Assembly: GCF_008329535.1 (NCBI RefSeq) | Contig: NZ_NPKR01000006.1 | Coordinates: 124,001 to 188,000, forward strand | Length of the DNA: 64,000 nucleotides | From: Mycolicibacterium sp. P1-18 | GTDB taxonomy: Bacteria; Actinomycetota; Actinomycetes; Mycobacteriales; Mycobacteriaceae | Reading direction: 5' to 3' | Shown: one piece after another, positions 1-11,661 of the stretch | Layout of the letters: the number at the start of each line of letters is the position of its first letter | Numbering within the stretch: position 1 is the first letter of the stretch | Notes under the pieces: model-generated | The model's database searches: none | What the model was told of the DNA's origin: nothing | The model's input: only the letters and a program-made list of their open reading frames with translations | Translations under genes and position numbers: made by a program

Positions 1-333
1 CCGTCCGCCGGAGACGTCGTTGACGATGGAGGCGCCGTTCTCCAGCGCTGCCCGGGCGACGGCCGCGTGCATGGTGTCGATGCTGACCGTGACGCCCTCG
101 TCGCTGAGCGCCTTGACCACCGGAATCACCCGCGCGTTCTCCACGGCCGCGTCGACGCGGGTGGCGCCCGGCCGGGTCGACTCTCCGCCGACGTCGACGA
201 TCGCGGCACCCGCCGCGGCCAGGGCCAGCCCGTGTTCGACGGCGCGGTCCCGGTCGAGGTACAGACCGCCGTCGGAGAAGGAATCCTCGGTGACGTTGAC
301 GACGCCCATCACCTTCACACGTGTGGCGGTCAC
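1..333 (-). CDS. folP: Dihydropteroate synthase FolP (N-terminal part, runs off the left edge)
   Basis: Dihydropteroate synthase joins 4-aminobenzoate to 6-hydroxymethyl-dihydropterin diphosphate in cytoplasmic folate synthesis. The first 111 residues are visible. They begin with the TIM-barrel strand [10 protein letters not shown] and the family signature [11 protein letters not shown], followed by [11 protein letters not shown] and SIDTMHA, all DHPS hallmarks. The GTG start at 333-331 overlaps the folE stop codon as GTGA, so it is translationally coupled to folE in an ftsH-folE-folP operon. The C-terminal part lies outside the window. Identification is firm; that it is the folP1 rather than the folP2 paralogue follows from the neighbours. 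Confidence 0.95.
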   Translation of the reverse strand, partial: MTATRVKVMGVVNVTEDSFSDGGLYLDRDRAVEHGLALAAAGAAIVDVGGESTRPGATRVDAAVENARVIPVVKALSDEGVTVSIDTMHAAVARAALENGASIVNDVSGGR

Positions 334-938
334 TTGCGAAGGATGAGATCCAGCGCCTCGGACCGCGACGCGCTGTCGGTCTTGAACTGCCCGCGGACCG
401 CCGAGGTGGTGGTGGAGGCGCCCGGCTTGCGGATGCCGCGCATCGCCATGCAGAGATGCTGGGCCTCGATCACCACGATGACGCCGCGGGGGTCGAGCTT
501 GCGCATCAGCGCGTCGGCGACCTGCCCGGTCAGGCGCTCCTGGACCTGTGGCCGCTTGGCGTAGAGGTCGACCACGCGGGCCAGCTTGGACAGCCCCGTC
601 ACCCGGCCGTCGACGCCGGGGATGTAGCCGACGTGCGCGACGCCGTGGAAGGACACCAGGTGATGCTCACACGTCGAGTACATCGGGATGTCCTTGACCA
701 GCACCAACTCGTCGTGCTGCTCGTCGAACGTCGTGTTGAGCACGTCGTCCGGGTTCGCGTACAACCCGTCGAACATCTCCCGGTAGGCGCGCGCCACCCG
801 GGCCGGCGTGTCGACGAGCCCGTGGCGTTCGGGATCCTCGCCGACGGCGTACAGCAGCTCCCGCACGGCGTTCTCGGCGCGCTCCTGGTCGAACGTCGCC
901 GGCACGAAGGCAGACGGATCTGACGTGACTGCGCTCAT
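330..938 (-). CDS. folE: GTP cyclohydrolase I
   Basis: FolE converts GTP to 7,8-dihydroneopterin triphosphate, the first step of folate synthesis. The 202-residue protein has the zinc and active-site stretches STCEHHL and HLCMAMRGI, plus GYIPG and [10 protein letters not shown], in family order and at family length. The reading frame stays open upstream into ftsH, but the ATG at 938 (MSAVTSD) is preferred: it lies 16 nt after the ftsH stop and gives the usual length. Its 3' end overlaps the folP start by GTGA, so folE and folP are probably coupled. Confidence 0.96.
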   Translation of the reverse strand: MSAVTSDPSAFVPATFDQERAENAVRELLYAVGEDPERHGLVDTPARVARAYREMFDGLYANPDDVLNTTFDEQHDELVLVKDIPMYSTCEHHLVSFHGVAHVGYIPGVDGRVTGLSKLARVVDLYAKRPQVQERLTGQVADALMRKLDPRGVIVVIEAQHLCMAMRGIRKPGASTTTSAVRGQFKTDSASRSEALDLILRK

Positions 939-954
939 CGAAGCTCCGTTCGGC

Positions 955-3294
<2,340 letters not shown>

Positions 3295-3441
3295 TCGTGT
3301 CTTAGGCCAGCGGACTCTCGAGCTGAGTCGGGTCGGGCCACGTCCTTCCGATGAGCACAGGTTGGGTTCGTCAAGGCTACCGCTTGACGAACTGATCAAC
3401 GATCGACGGTTCCCGACGGCTCGTGCTTGGCTCGGACGGTG

Positions 3442-4398
3442 ATGAACTCGACCCAGCGGCTAGTGGACACCAATGGCGTGACGTTGCGCGTGACCGAGGC
3501 CGGTGACCGCGGGGCCCCGGTCGTGGTGCTCGCCCACGGCTTCCCCGAACTGGGCTACTCGTGGCGTCATCAGATTCCCGTGCTGGCCGCGGCCGGATAC
3601 CACGTGCTGGCCCCCGATCAGCGCGGCTACGGCGGTTCCTCGGCGCCGTCGGCGGTCGAAGAGTACGACGTGGTGAAGCTGACCGGCGACGTCGCGGGGT
3701 TGCTCGACGACGTCGGCGCCGAGACGGCGGTCGTCGTCGGACACGACTGGGGTTCGGTGGTGGCCACCAACTTTCCGCTGCTGCACCCCGATCGCGTCTC
3801 GGCGTGCGTCGCCATCAGCGTGCCGCCCATCCCCCGCTCCGCGGTGCGGCCGACGCAGGCGTGGCGCGACGCCTTCGGCGATAACTTCTTCTACATCCTC
3901 TACTTCCAGGACCCGGGGCCGGCCGACGCCGAACTGTCGGCCGATCCGGCGCGCACCATGCGCAGGCTGATGGGCGGCATGCGCTCGACCGACGACACGA
4001 ACGTCTTCCTGCAGATGGCCACGCCGGGCCCGGAGGGCTTCATCGAGCGGTTGCCGGAGCCCGACGGCCGGCCGGCGTGGATCACGGCGGAGGAGGTGGA
4101 CCACTACGTCGCGGAGTTCACCAGGACCGGATTCAGCGGAGCGCTGAACTGGTACCGCAACTTCGACCGGAACTGGGAGCTGACCGAGACCACGCCGTCG
4201 CCGACGATCGACGTGCCGACGCTGTTCGTCGGCGGCACCGCGGACCCCGCCCTGGCGATGACGCCGCGCGACCGGGTCCGCGACGTGGTGTCGGGGCCGT
4301 ACCGGGAGGTGCTGGTCGACGGGGCCGGTCACTGGCTGCAACAGGAACGCCCCGCCGAGGTCAACGCCGCCCTCCTGGAGTTCCTGGCGACTGCCTGA
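3442..4398 (+). CDS. ephA: Alpha/beta-fold epoxide hydrolase, EphA-like
   Basis: Predicted epoxide hydrolase acting by an Asp nucleophile that forms a hydroxyalkyl-enzyme ester. The 318-residue protein shows the oxyanion-hole segment HGFPE (32-36), the nucleophile elbow GHDWGS with D102, a probable charge-relay Asp at 268 (GGTADPA) and the catalytic His at 297 (GAGHW). The position beside ftsH matches Rv3617 (ephA). A TTG at 3427 and a GTG at 3439 are alternative starts; ATG 3442 is chosen because the fold begins soon after it. Substrate unknown; a haloalkane or ester hydrolase of the same fold is less likely given the HDWG elbow. Followed directly by lpqG. Confidence 0.88.
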   Translation: MNSTQRLVDTNGVTLRVTEAGDRGAPVVVLAHGFPELGYSWRHQIPVLAAAGYHVLAPDQRGYGGSSAPSAVEEYDVVKLTGDVAGLLDDVGAETAVVVGHDWGSVVATNFPLLHPDRVSACVAISVPPIPRSAVRPTQAWRDAFGDNFFYILYFQDPGPADAELSADPARTMRRLMGGMRSTDDTNVFLQMATPGPEGFIERLPEPDGRPAWITAEEVDHYVAEFTRTGFSGALNWYRNFDRNWELTETTPSPTIDVPTLFVGGTADPALAMTPRDRVRDVVSGPYREVLVDGAGHWLQQERPAEVNAALLEFLATA

Positions 4399-4406
4399 GT
4401 GACCGG

Positions 4407-4412
4407 TAGGGT
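4407..4412 (+). promoter_or_regulatory. Predicted -10 element for lpqG (leaderless)
   Basis: TAGGGT, matching the mycobacterial TANNNT -10, ends 7 nt before the lpqG ATG at 4420, so transcription would begin at or next to the start codon. It supports ATG 4420 over the upstream GTG at 4399 that abuts the ephA stop. Confidence 0.5.
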
Positions 4413-4419
4413 GCGTGCC

Positions 4420-5145
4420 ATGCCGACGCCGCTGACCCGACTGTTCCTGATTGCCGGGGCGGCGCTGGCCGCCGTCGTCGTGGTGGGCTGCGACTCCACG
4501 GCGGCCCCGGCCGCCGTGCCGGGGACGGCCGCGCCGCGGCAGGTGACCGTGATCGGCGAGGGCAAGGTCGACGGCACGCCCGACACGCTGGTGATCAGCC
4601 TGTCGATCGCCGCGACCGCACCCGACGCGATCGGCGCGTCCAACCAGACCAGCAGCCGGGCCAACGCCGTGACCGACGCGATCGCCGGACAGGGCGTCGA
4701 CCGCAAGGACATCAGCACGACGACGGTGACGCTGCAGCCCCAGTACGGCGGCTCGGACAACACCACCATCGTCGGATACCAGTCGAGCAACTCCATCGAC
4801 GTCAAGCTGCGCAAGATCGAGACCGGGCCGCAGGTGCTCGGGGTCATCACCACCACCGGCGGTGACGCCACCCGGATCAACTCGGTGACGTACTCGATCG
4901 AGGACGACTCACAGCTGGTCAAGGACGCCCGCAGCCGGGCGTTCGACGACGCCAGGAACCGGGCGCAGCAGTACGCCCAGCTGTCGGGCATGGACCTCGG
5001 CAAGGTGCTGTCGATCTCCGAGACCGGGGGCGTGACCCCGCCGCCGCCGTCCCCCGTCCGCTACGACGTGGCGGCCGCGGCGCCGATGTCGCCCGGCCAG
5101 CAGACCGTCGGCTTCGCCGTCACGGTCGTCTGGGAACTGGGCTGA
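4420..5145 (+). CDS. lpqG: Lipoprotein LpqG-like, SIMPL-domain (DUF541) protein
   Basis: Exported lipoprotein of 241 residues. The N-terminus is a signal peptide ending in a lipobox VVGC with the lipidated Cys at 24, followed by an Ala/Pro linker. Residues ~40-238 form a SIMPL (DUF541) domain: VTVIGEGKVDGTPDTLVISLSI at its start (written here as the motif VxGxGxV...PD) and a C-terminal strand VTVVWEL. SIMPL proteins are periplasmic or surface proteins of ill-defined function, some linked to oxidative stress. The neighbours match Rv3617-Rv3623. Convergent with the molybdopterin oxidoreductase, whose stop codon is only 4 nt away. Confidence 0.88.
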   Translation: MPTPLTRLFLIAGAALAAVVVVGCDSTAAPAAVPGTAAPRQVTVIGEGKVDGTPDTLVISLSIAATAPDAIGASNQTSSRANAVTDAIAGQGVDRKDISTTTVTLQPQYGGSDNTTIVGYQSSNSIDVKLRKIETGPQVLGVITTTGGDATRINSVTYSIEDDSQLVKDARSRAFDDARNRAQQYAQLSGMDLGKVLSISETGGVTPPPPSPVRYDVAAAAPMSPGQQTVGFAVTVVWELG

Positions 5146-5149
5146 CCCC

Positions 5150-7393
5150 TCAGACCACCGCCGCGATCTGAACGGGGATCCCGTTGAGCACCGCGGTGCC
5201 CGACAGCGGGTCGACCGTCATGCCGTCGTTGAGCTGGTTGACGTTGACCCCGGGTTGCCCGGTCGCCACCGCCTGCGCGGTCCCGCCGACGTCGTGACCC
5301 CAGCCGTGGGGCAGGGACACCACTCCGCGGCGGATGCGGTCGGTCAGCTCCACCGGAACCACCAGCTCGCCACCGGGCCCCTTGACCCTGGCGTCGTCGG
5401 TGAGTCCGAGATCGGCGGCGTCGTCCGGGTGGATCTGCAGCGTGCAGCGGTTGGTGCCGCCCGCCAGCGCGGGCAGGTTGTGCATCCAGCTGTTGTTGGA
5501 GCGCAGGTGCCGTCGGCCGATCAGCACGTACCCGCCGGGGACGACGGGATCCGCCGACACCGACTCGCGCAGCCGGGCGGCGTCGGCCACCAGCAGCGCC
5601 GGCGCCAGGTCGACCTTGCCCGACGGGGTGCGCAACACCTCGGCGAGGCGCGGACGCAGCGGCCCGAGGTCGACGCCGTGGGGGGCGTCCAGGAGTGCCT
5701 GCAGCGTCAGACCGTCGGGGATGGTGCCGAAGCCGTCGCCGTAGGGGCCCAGCCGCAGCATCATGTCGAGCCGGCGCTCGTAGCCGGGGCCCGGCGGCAG
5801 CATGGCCGTCAGCTCCTCGACCGAGCGTCCCGCGACGGGTGAGGTGGGATCGGCGACCTCCTTGCCCAGCGTCGCCGCGATCACCTGCTCGTCCACCAGG
5901 GCCGGGTCTGCGTCGGGGCCGGCGCCGGCGATCGCCAGCGCCAACCGGGACAGGATCTCCGGCTCGTCGGGTTGGCCGTCGTCGAGTGGCAGCACCGGTC
6001 GCGAGTAGCGGGCGTTGTTGCGCACCGACGCGTTGGCCAGGGCGATGTCGTAGTGCGCGCTGCGCGAGGGCGGCGGCGGGGGCAGGATCACGTCGGCGTG
6101 GCGCGTCGTCTCGTTGAGGTAGGGGTCGACGCTGAGCATGAAGTCCACGCCGTCGAGCGCGCGGCTCAGCCGGGCTCCGTCGGGCGCGGAGAGCACCGGG
6201 TTGCCCGCCACGGTGAGCACGGCCTTGACCTGCCCCTCGCCCGGCGTCTCCAGTTCCTCCGACAGCGCCGTGGTCGGCAGCTCGGAGAGCACCTCGGGGA
6301 ACCCCGAGACCCGGCTGTGCCACCGCCCCACCAGGAAGCCGCGACCGGGCCGCGGCGGCCGGGGTGCCGCACCGACTGCGGACTGGGGAAACATCACCCC
6401 GCCGGGGCGGTCCAGGTTTCCCGTCAGCACGTTGAGCACGTCGACCAGCCAGCTGCCGACGGTGCCGAACTCCACGGTGGAGGTGCCCATCCGCCCGTAG
6501 ACCGCGGCCACCGGCGCCGCGGCGAGCTCCCTGGCCACCGCGCGGATTTCCTCCGCCGGGACACCGCAGTGCTCGGCGACGTGCTCGGGTGCGAATTCGC
6601 GGGCCAGCGCCTGCACCTCGTCGACGCCGTCGACGAGTCCGGCGAGGTGCCCCAGGTCGACGAGGTCTTCGTCGAACAGGGTGTGCACCATCGCGAACAG
6701 CAGCACGGCGTCGGTGCCGGGCCGGGGTGCGACGTGGCGGTCGGCCAGCTCGGCGGTGCGCGTGCGGGCCGGGTCGACGACGGTGAGCCGGCCGCCGCGC
6801 TTCTTCAGCGCCTTGAGCTTGCCGCCGAAGTCGGCGGCCGTGGCGAGGCTGCCGTTGGACACCAGCGGGTTGGCGCCGATGACGACGAGGTGCTCGGCCC
6901 GGTCCAGGTCGGGCACCGTGAACGCCATCGGGTTGCCGAACAGCAGTCCGAGCGCGACGTGCTTGGGCATCTGGTCGAGGGTGCTGGCCGAGTAGACCTG
7001 CCGGGTGCCCAGAGCGCGGATGATCAACGGCACGTACAGCGCCCCGGCGATGGTGTGGGCGTTCGGATTGCCCGCGTACACCGCGACCGACGACCCGCCG
7101 TGCTCGGCCAGCACGGCGCCGAGTCCCGCCGCGGCCGCGGCAAAGGCCTCGTCCCACCCGACTTCGACCAGTTCGCCGTCGCGGCGGACCAGGGGGCGGG
7201 TCAGCCGGTCGGGGTCGCCGTCGAGTTCGCCGAAGCTCGCGCCCTTGGGGCAGACGTAACCGGCGCTGAACACGTCGTCGCGGTCACCGCGCGCGCCGAC
7301 GATCGTCTTGGCGAGGTCGTCGACCTCCAGGGTGAGGCCGCAGGTGGCCTCGCAGAACGGGCAGATCCTCAACGCGGTGCGGGTGTCGACCAT
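5150..7393 (-). CDS. Molybdopterin-dependent oxidoreductase (formate dehydrogenase/nitrate reductase superfamily)
   Basis: A 747-residue DMSO-reductase-family enzyme. The N-terminal domain binds one [4Fe-4S] cluster through C11, C14, C18 and C48 (CPFCEATC...GYVCPKGA). The middle shows the Mo-bis-MGD fold (NPMAFTVPD, GANPLVSNG, GNPVLSAPDG) and the C-terminal ~120 residues are the molydop-binding beta-barrel (RRHLRSNNSWMHNLP, INxL...DP near the end). No signal peptide or twin-arginine motif is visible, so it is probably cytoplasmic. No partner subunit is adjacent. A CACAAT element 6 nt before the ATG may be its -10. Substrate cannot be told from sequence; formate or a nitro/oxo compound are options. 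Confidence 0.88.
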   Translation of the reverse strand: MVDTRTALRICPFCEATCGLTLEVDDLAKTIVGARGDRDDVFSAGYVCPKGASFGELDGDPDRLTRPLVRRDGELVEVGWDEAFAAAAAGLGAVLAEHGGSSVAVYAGNPNAHTIAGALYVPLIIRALGTRQVYSASTLDQMPKHVALGLLFGNPMAFTVPDLDRAEHLVVIGANPLVSNGSLATAADFGGKLKALKKRGGRLTVVDPARTRTAELADRHVAPRPGTDAVLLFAMVHTLFDEDLVDLGHLAGLVDGVDEVQALAREFAPEHVAEHCGVPAEEIRAVARELAAAPVAAVYGRMGTSTVEFGTVGSWLVDVLNVLTGNLDRPGGVMFPQSAVGAAPRPPRPGRGFLVGRWHSRVSGFPEVLSELPTTALSEELETPGEGQVKAVLTVAGNPVLSAPDGARLSRALDGVDFMLSVDPYLNETTRHADVILPPPPPSRSAHYDIALANASVRNNARYSRPVLPLDDGQPDEPEILSRLALAIAGAGPDADPALVDEQVIAATLGKEVADPTSPVAGRSVEELTAMLPPGPGYERRLDMMLRLGPYGDGFGTIPDGLTLQALLDAPHGVDLGPLRPRLAEVLRTPSGKVDLAPALLVADAARLRESVSADPVVPGGYVLIGRRHLRSNNSWMHNLPALAGGTNRCTLQIHPDDAADLGLTDDARVKGPGGELVVPVELTDRIRRGVVSLPHGWGHDVGGTAQAVATGQPGVNVNQLNDGMTVDPLSGTAVLNGIPVQIAAVV

Positions 7394-7433
7394 GCCTGCA
7401 TTGTGCGCCGGGCAGGTGCTCCCGCGTCAGCGG

Positions 7434-8021
7434 TCAGGGGTTCTCGTAGACCTTGGGGTCCAGGAGGCCGATGTAGGGCAGGTCGCGGTAGCGCTCCGCG
7501 TAGTCCAGGCCGTAGCCGACGACGAACTCGTTGGGGATGTCGAAGCCACACCAGGTGATGTCGATCTCGGTGCGGACCGCGTCGGGCTTGCGCAGCAGCG
7601 TGCACACCCGCAGTGAGCGCGGGTGCCGCGTCGCGAGGTTGCGCAGCAGCCACGACAGCGTGAGCCCGGAGTCGACGATGTCCTCGACGATGAGCACGTC
7701 GCGGTCGTGGATGTCGCGGTCGAGGTCCTTGAGGATGCGCACCACGCCCGACGACGAGGTGGACGAGCCGTAGGAGCTGACCGCCATGAACTCGAGCTGC
7801 GTGGGCAGCGGGATCGCGCGGGCCAGGTCGGTGACGAACATGACGGCGCCCTTGAGGACCGTCACGAGCAGCAGGTCCTGGCCGCCCTCGCCGATGCTCT
7901 CGCGGTAGTGCGCGCCGACCTCCGCGCCCAGTTCGGTGACCCGCGCCTGAACCTCGGCCTCGGACAGGAGAACCGACTCGATGTCGCCGGGATACGGGTC
8001 CGCGGCAGTTGGCTCGGGCAC
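7434..8021 (-). CDS. hpt: Hypoxanthine phosphoribosyltransferase
   Basis: Purine-salvage enzyme making IMP/GMP from hypoxanthine/guanine and PRPP. The protein carries the PRPP-binding motif [13 protein letters not shown], the pyrophosphate loop LKGA and the conserved [11 protein letters not shown] flexible loop, and ends DPKVYENP in the position of the Mtb Hpt terminus. The GTG at 8021 (195 residues) is chosen; a TTG at 8057 directly abutting the tilS stop would add 12 residues. It follows tilS on the same strand, the usual actinobacterial tilS-hpt order, with ftsH displaced by an insertion. Confidence 0.95.
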   Translation of the reverse strand: MPEPTAADPYPGDIESVLLSEAEVQARVTELGAEVGAHYRESIGEGGQDLLLVTVLKGAVMFVTDLARAIPLPTQLEFMAVSSYGSSTSSSGVVRILKDLDRDIHDRDVLIVEDIVDSGLTLSWLLRNLATRHPRSLRVCTLLRKPDAVRTEIDITWCGFDIPNEFVVGYGLDYAERYRDLPYIGLLDPKVYENP

Positions 8022-8057
8022 GGCAACAGCGTGCCACGTCAGGGCAGCGACGACCAA

Positions 8058-9032
8058 CTACACACGCTCGGTGCGCAGGGTCAGTGCGTCACCGGCCCGG
8101 TCGGCGAACAGCCGCTGGTGGCGCAGGGACGATCCCACCGCCACCCCGCCGCGGCCGCGCCAGTCCACGACGAGGCGGTCCACCCCGCGGATCTGGACGT
8201 CGGTGAGGCCACTGCCGCCGCCGTCGAGGAGCCACCGCCGGATGACGCGGCGGCGCAACGCGGCCGGCATCGCCGACAGGTGTGCGACGTCGAGCCGGGA
8301 GTCGACGCCCTCCCCCGCGCGGACGGTCAGCAGAGCGTCGGCGGCCAGCTCGTCGAGGGTGTCGGTGTCCTCCCGCAGGCTGGTGGCGGTGCGGGCCAGC
8401 GCCTCGGCCACCCCGCCGCCGAGAACCCCCTCGAGCAGCGGCAGCACCTCGGTGCGCAGCCGGACGCGGGTGAACCTCGGGTCGGCGTTGTGGGGGTCCT
8501 GCCACGGGGTGAGCCCCAGCTCCTCGCAGACGCCGTGGGTGACCGACCGCCGCACGCCCAGCAGCGGCCTGCCCCACGGCGGGTCGTACGGGAGCATGCC
8601 GGCGATCGACCGCGCCCCCGAACCGCGGCCGAGGCCGAGCAGCACGGTCTCGGCTTGGTCGTCGAGCGTGTGGGCGATCAGCACGGGCGCACCGTCGCGG
8701 GCCTCGTCGAGGGCGGCGTACCGCGCGGCGCGGGCCGCCGCCTCGGGCCCCCCGTGGCCGCCGACGTCGACTCGAATGACATGAGCTGCAACGCATCCCA
8801 CGCCCATGGCCTGGTCGCGGGCCACCGTCGCCACGGCGTCCGAGCCCGCCTGCAGACCGTGGTCGACGATCAGTGCGACCGTCGGGCGCACGTGGGCCGC
8901 GACGGCGGCCAGCGCCAGCGAATCGGCACCGCCGGACAGCGCCACGCACCATTGCCGTTCGGCCGCGTAGTGCGCCAGGGCGAACTCGTCGACCGCACGG
9001 CGGACCGTCGCCACCGAACCCTGGCGGTCCAT
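8058..9032 (-). CDS. tilS: tRNA(Ile)-lysidine synthase
   Basis: TilS attaches lysine to C34 of the CAU-anticodon tRNA-Ile using ATP, switching its codon from AUG to AUA. The 324-residue protein has the N-type PP-loop SGGADS at 33-38, the IVDHGLQ strand and the LAHTLDDQAETVLLGLGRGSG block, followed by the small TilS substrate-binding domain. It begins MDRQGSV from the ATG at 9032, two bases after the stop of the preceding gene. Another in-frame ATG lies at 9056. In Mtb the gene was first called mesJ (Rv3625c). Confidence 0.95.
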   Translation of the reverse strand: MDRQGSVATVRRAVDEFALAHYAAERQWCVALSGGADSLALAAVAAHVRPTVALIVDHGLQAGSDAVATVARDQAMGVGCVAAHVIRVDVGGHGGPEAAARAARYAALDEARDGAPVLIAHTLDDQAETVLLGLGRGSGARSIAGMLPYDPPWGRPLLGVRRSVTHGVCEELGLTPWQDPHNADPRFTRVRLRTEVLPLLEGVLGGGVAEALARTATSLREDTDTLDELAADALLTVRAGEGVDSRLDVAHLSAMPAALRRRVIRRWLLDGGGSGLTDVQIRGVDRLVVDWRGRGGVAVGSSLRHQRLFADRAGDALTLRTERV

Positions 9033-9034
9033 CG

Positions 9035-10126
9035 TTACAGGACTCTGGCGATCCATCGCCGTGGGTCGTCGACCTCCGCGGGCAGCGGCAGCGTCTCGGG
9101 GCCCGTCCAGACGGTGTTGAACGCCGACATGCCGACTTCGCCGACCACGTGGTCGACGAATGCCTTGCCGCGGGTGTACTGGTTCATCTTCGCGTCGAAT
9201 CCCATGAGGCTGCGCAGAATGCGTTGCAGCGGAGGCTGTTTGCGCTGCCGTCGCTCGTTGAAGCGACGCCTGATGGTCGTCACCGAGGGCACCACCTTGG
9301 GTCCGACGGCGTCCATCACGTGGTCGGCGTGCCCCTCCAGCAGCGTGCCGAGGACCAGCAGCTGATCGAGCGCCTTGCGCTGCGGCTCGGACTGGATCGC
9401 CCGTAGGAAGCCGACCATGCCCTCGGAATTCGGTTCCGCCGCTTGACCTCCCGCCGCCCGCTTGCTCCGGACGAACTCCCCGAGCCGGCCGATCACCTGT
9501 GTCAGCTCCTGACCGCTCTCGTCGGTGATGACGGCCAGTGACGCCGACATGTGCTCGGCCAGCCACGGATTCGCGCGGAACTGCACCCGGTGGGTGACCT
9601 CGTGCAGACACACCCACAGCCGGAAGTCGGCGGGCGGCACCCGAAGCTGGCGCTCGACGGCGATCACGTTCGGGTAGACGAGGAGGAGTTCCCCACCTGC
9701 CCGATCCCCCGAGTCGCTGCGCTCCTGCCCACCGCCGCTGGCGAACGGGTCGTACTGACCCAGGATCCCCGACGACACGAACGCGAGGACCGCACCCGTC
9801 TGCGCGCCGGTCACCCGGCGGGCGAGCATGCCGCCCGACGATCCGCCCTGCTGCTGGCCGCCGGTGGTCATCACGCGCATGGATTGCGTTGCCGCCCGGA
9901 CCCATTCGGCCCGGTCGACGATGCGGGCGTCGGTGATGGCGGCGCCCTCGTTGAGCCCCGTCACGTCGCGCACGGGTCCCTCGGCCGCCCGGGCGGACGT
10001 CGCGAGCTGCTCGATCGCCTGCTGCCTGGTGTAGTCGGTGACCGGCGGCGCGGGCCTGACCAGCTTGGCCCCGACGGTGGCGGCGTACTCCCAGTCGACC
10101 GTGTTGCCGACGGTGACCGCGCTCAT
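9035..10126 (-). CDS. Zinc-metallopeptidase-like protein (Rv3626c family, DUF2342)
   Basis: A 363-residue cytoplasmic protein of the actinobacterial DUF2342 family, sometimes listed as F420-biosynthesis-associated. It has a clear HEVTH motif at 175-179 inside LWVCLHEVTHRVQF, typical of zincin metallopeptidases, and a later EGHADHVMDAVG segment that could give the third ligand. No activity is established. The ATG at 10126 overlaps the dacB stop (ATGA), so it is coupled to dacB, and its own stop is two bases before tilS. The conserved dacB-this gene-tilS-hpt order argues for co-transcription. Confidence 0.88.
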   Translation of the reverse strand: MSAVTVGNTVDWEYAATVGAKLVRPAPPVTDYTRQQAIEQLATSARAAEGPVRDVTGLNEGAAITDARIVDRAEWVRAATQSMRVMTTGGQQQGGSSGGMLARRVTGAQTGAVLAFVSSGILGQYDPFASGGGQERSDSGDRAGGELLLVYPNVIAVERQLRVPPADFRLWVCLHEVTHRVQFRANPWLAEHMSASLAVITDESGQELTQVIGRLGEFVRSKRAAGGQAAEPNSEGMVGFLRAIQSEPQRKALDQLLVLGTLLEGHADHVMDAVGPKVVPSVTTIRRRFNERRQRKQPPLQRILRSLMGFDAKMNQYTRGKAFVDHVVGEVGMSAFNTVWTGPETLPLPAEVDDPRRWIARVL

Positions 10127-11526
10127 CGGGCGCATCCGCAGGTGCGCAGCGCGGAGGCCACCGCGTCGATGGCGGTGCGGCCCGTCGGGCCGGCATTGTT
10201 GGAGATCAGCGAGAACGTCAACACCCTGCCACTGTCGTCGGTGACGAAGCCCGCCAGCGCGTTGGTGCCGGTGAGCGATCCCGTCTTGGCTCGAAGGAGA
10301 CCCAGCGCGTCCCTGCCCGCGTCGGTGTCGGTGAAGCGGTTGGACAGCGTGCCGCTGCCGCCCGCGATGGGGAGCAGGTCGACCAGGGGGCGAAGGTCGT
10401 GGTCGTCGAGGGTCGCGTTGGCCGCCGCCGCGGTGACCACCTCGTCGAGCGTCTCGGCCGTCAGACGATCGTCGACGGACAGCCCGCTCGAATCCCGCAG
10501 CGTCGCACCGCCCGTGTCGACGCCCGCCTTGGCGAGCTGGCCGAGCACCGCGGCCACGCCACCGTCGAAGCTCTGCGGCTTGCCGACCGCGGCGGCGACT
10601 TCGCGGCCCGTCGACTCGGCCATCACGTTGTCGGAGTCGAGCATCATCTGACGCAGCCGTTCGATCAGGGGTGGGGACTGCACGGCCGCCACCTTCGTTC
10701 CCGTCACCGGTGCCGGACGCATGGTGACGGCCGCCGGGTTCAGACCGAGGGCGACCGCGAGGGCGCGGCCGGCGTCGAGCGCGGGGGTGGTCGAGCGGGC
10801 CGAGTCGACGCTGACCGGTTGAGTGCGACCGCCGTCGAGCATGACCGCCTCCATGGGGGCGATGTCGCCGCCGTCGATGTCGAGCGGATCCCAGCCCGGC
10901 GCCAGCGTCGGCCCGGAGTAGGCGTTGGCGTCGACCTGGACGGCCTTCGGCACGACGCCGGAACTGCGGATCTGGTCGGCGAGGTCGGAGATGCGCGCCG
11001 CCCCGCGATACCAGGAGTCGACGTTCTTCGGCGCGGCCGACAGCGTCGGGTCGCCACCGCCCTTGAGCACGACCAGCCCGGGGGACGTGGTCTGGTCGGG
11101 GGCGATTACCTCCGTCGTGAGCCGGGCGTCGCGGTCCAGGGTCAGCAGGGCGGCCGCCGCCGTCAGCACCTTGTTCGTCGACGCGGGCTGCATCGGCACG
11201 CCCGCACCCTGAGCCCACAGCTCCCGGCCGGTCGCCGCGTCGGTGACGCGGCCGGTGAACGCGCCCAGGTCGGGGTTGGCGACGAACGGCGCCAGGACGG
11301 CGGCGAGGCCGGCGGGCGTCGGCACGGGAGCCGAGTCGGCGAGGGCGGCGACGGCGGGCGCGGCGGTCGCGAGCGCCGGCTGGGGTGCGACGGCGACCTT
11401 GGGCTCGGCGGGTGTGCTGCCGCTGGAGGTGGCCACCGCGGCCACGGCGACCACCACGGCGACCACGAACAGCACCAGGACGCCGACCCACACGTGGGTG
11501 GATCGTCGCCACCGCGTGGGCGCCAT
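10123..11526 (-). CDS. dacB: D-alanyl-D-alanine carboxypeptidase/endopeptidase, PBP4 (S13) family
   Basis: Penicillin-binding protein trimming peptidoglycan stem peptides outside the membrane. The 467-residue protein starts with a membrane anchor (about 11-33) and an Ala/Pro-rich linker. Its active-site triad is complete: STNK at 116-119 (Ser nucleophile and Lys), SDN at 298-300 and KTG at 414-416, with the S13-type domain insertion between the first two. The ATG at 11526 is preferred over further upstream open frame. The upstream 135 bp hold divergent promoters for dacB and ppa. It overlaps the next gene by ATGA. Confidence 0.93.
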   Translation of the reverse strand: MAPTRWRRSTHVWVGVLVLFVVAVVVAVAAVATSSGSTPAEPKVAVAPQPALATAAPAVAALADSAPVPTPAGLAAVLAPFVANPDLGAFTGRVTDAATGRELWAQGAGVPMQPASTNKVLTAAAALLTLDRDARLTTEVIAPDQTTSPGLVVLKGGGDPTLSAAPKNVDSWYRGAARISDLADQIRSSGVVPKAVQVDANAYSGPTLAPGWDPLDIDGGDIAPMEAVMLDGGRTQPVSVDSARSTTPALDAGRALAVALGLNPAAVTMRPAPVTGTKVAAVQSPPLIERLRQMMLDSDNVMAESTGREVAAAVGKPQSFDGGVAAVLGQLAKAGVDTGGATLRDSSGLSVDDRLTAETLDEVVTAAAANATLDDHDLRPLVDLLPIAGGSGTLSNRFTDTDAGRDALGLLRAKTGSLTGTNALAGFVTDDSGRVLTFSLISNNAGPTGRTAIDAVASALRTCGCAR

Positions 11527-11597
11527 GAGTCCGATGATCGCTCTCCTGATCGGTGGGGCTGCCGCGCAGACCCCGCAAGTGCAGGGTATCGCTCGTC

Positions 11598-11603
11598 TAT
11601 GGT
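11598..11603 (+). promoter_or_regulatory. Predicted -10 element for ppa
   Basis: TATGGT fits the TANNNT consensus. It would give an untranslated leader of about 50 nt ending with the strong ribosome site AAGGAG at 11650-11655, six bases before the GTG start of ppa. Confidence 0.4.
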
Positions 11604-11661
11604 TGACCCGCGTCGTCACCTGACGACCCCATGACGCTTTGCAGACGAGAAGGAGCCGGCG

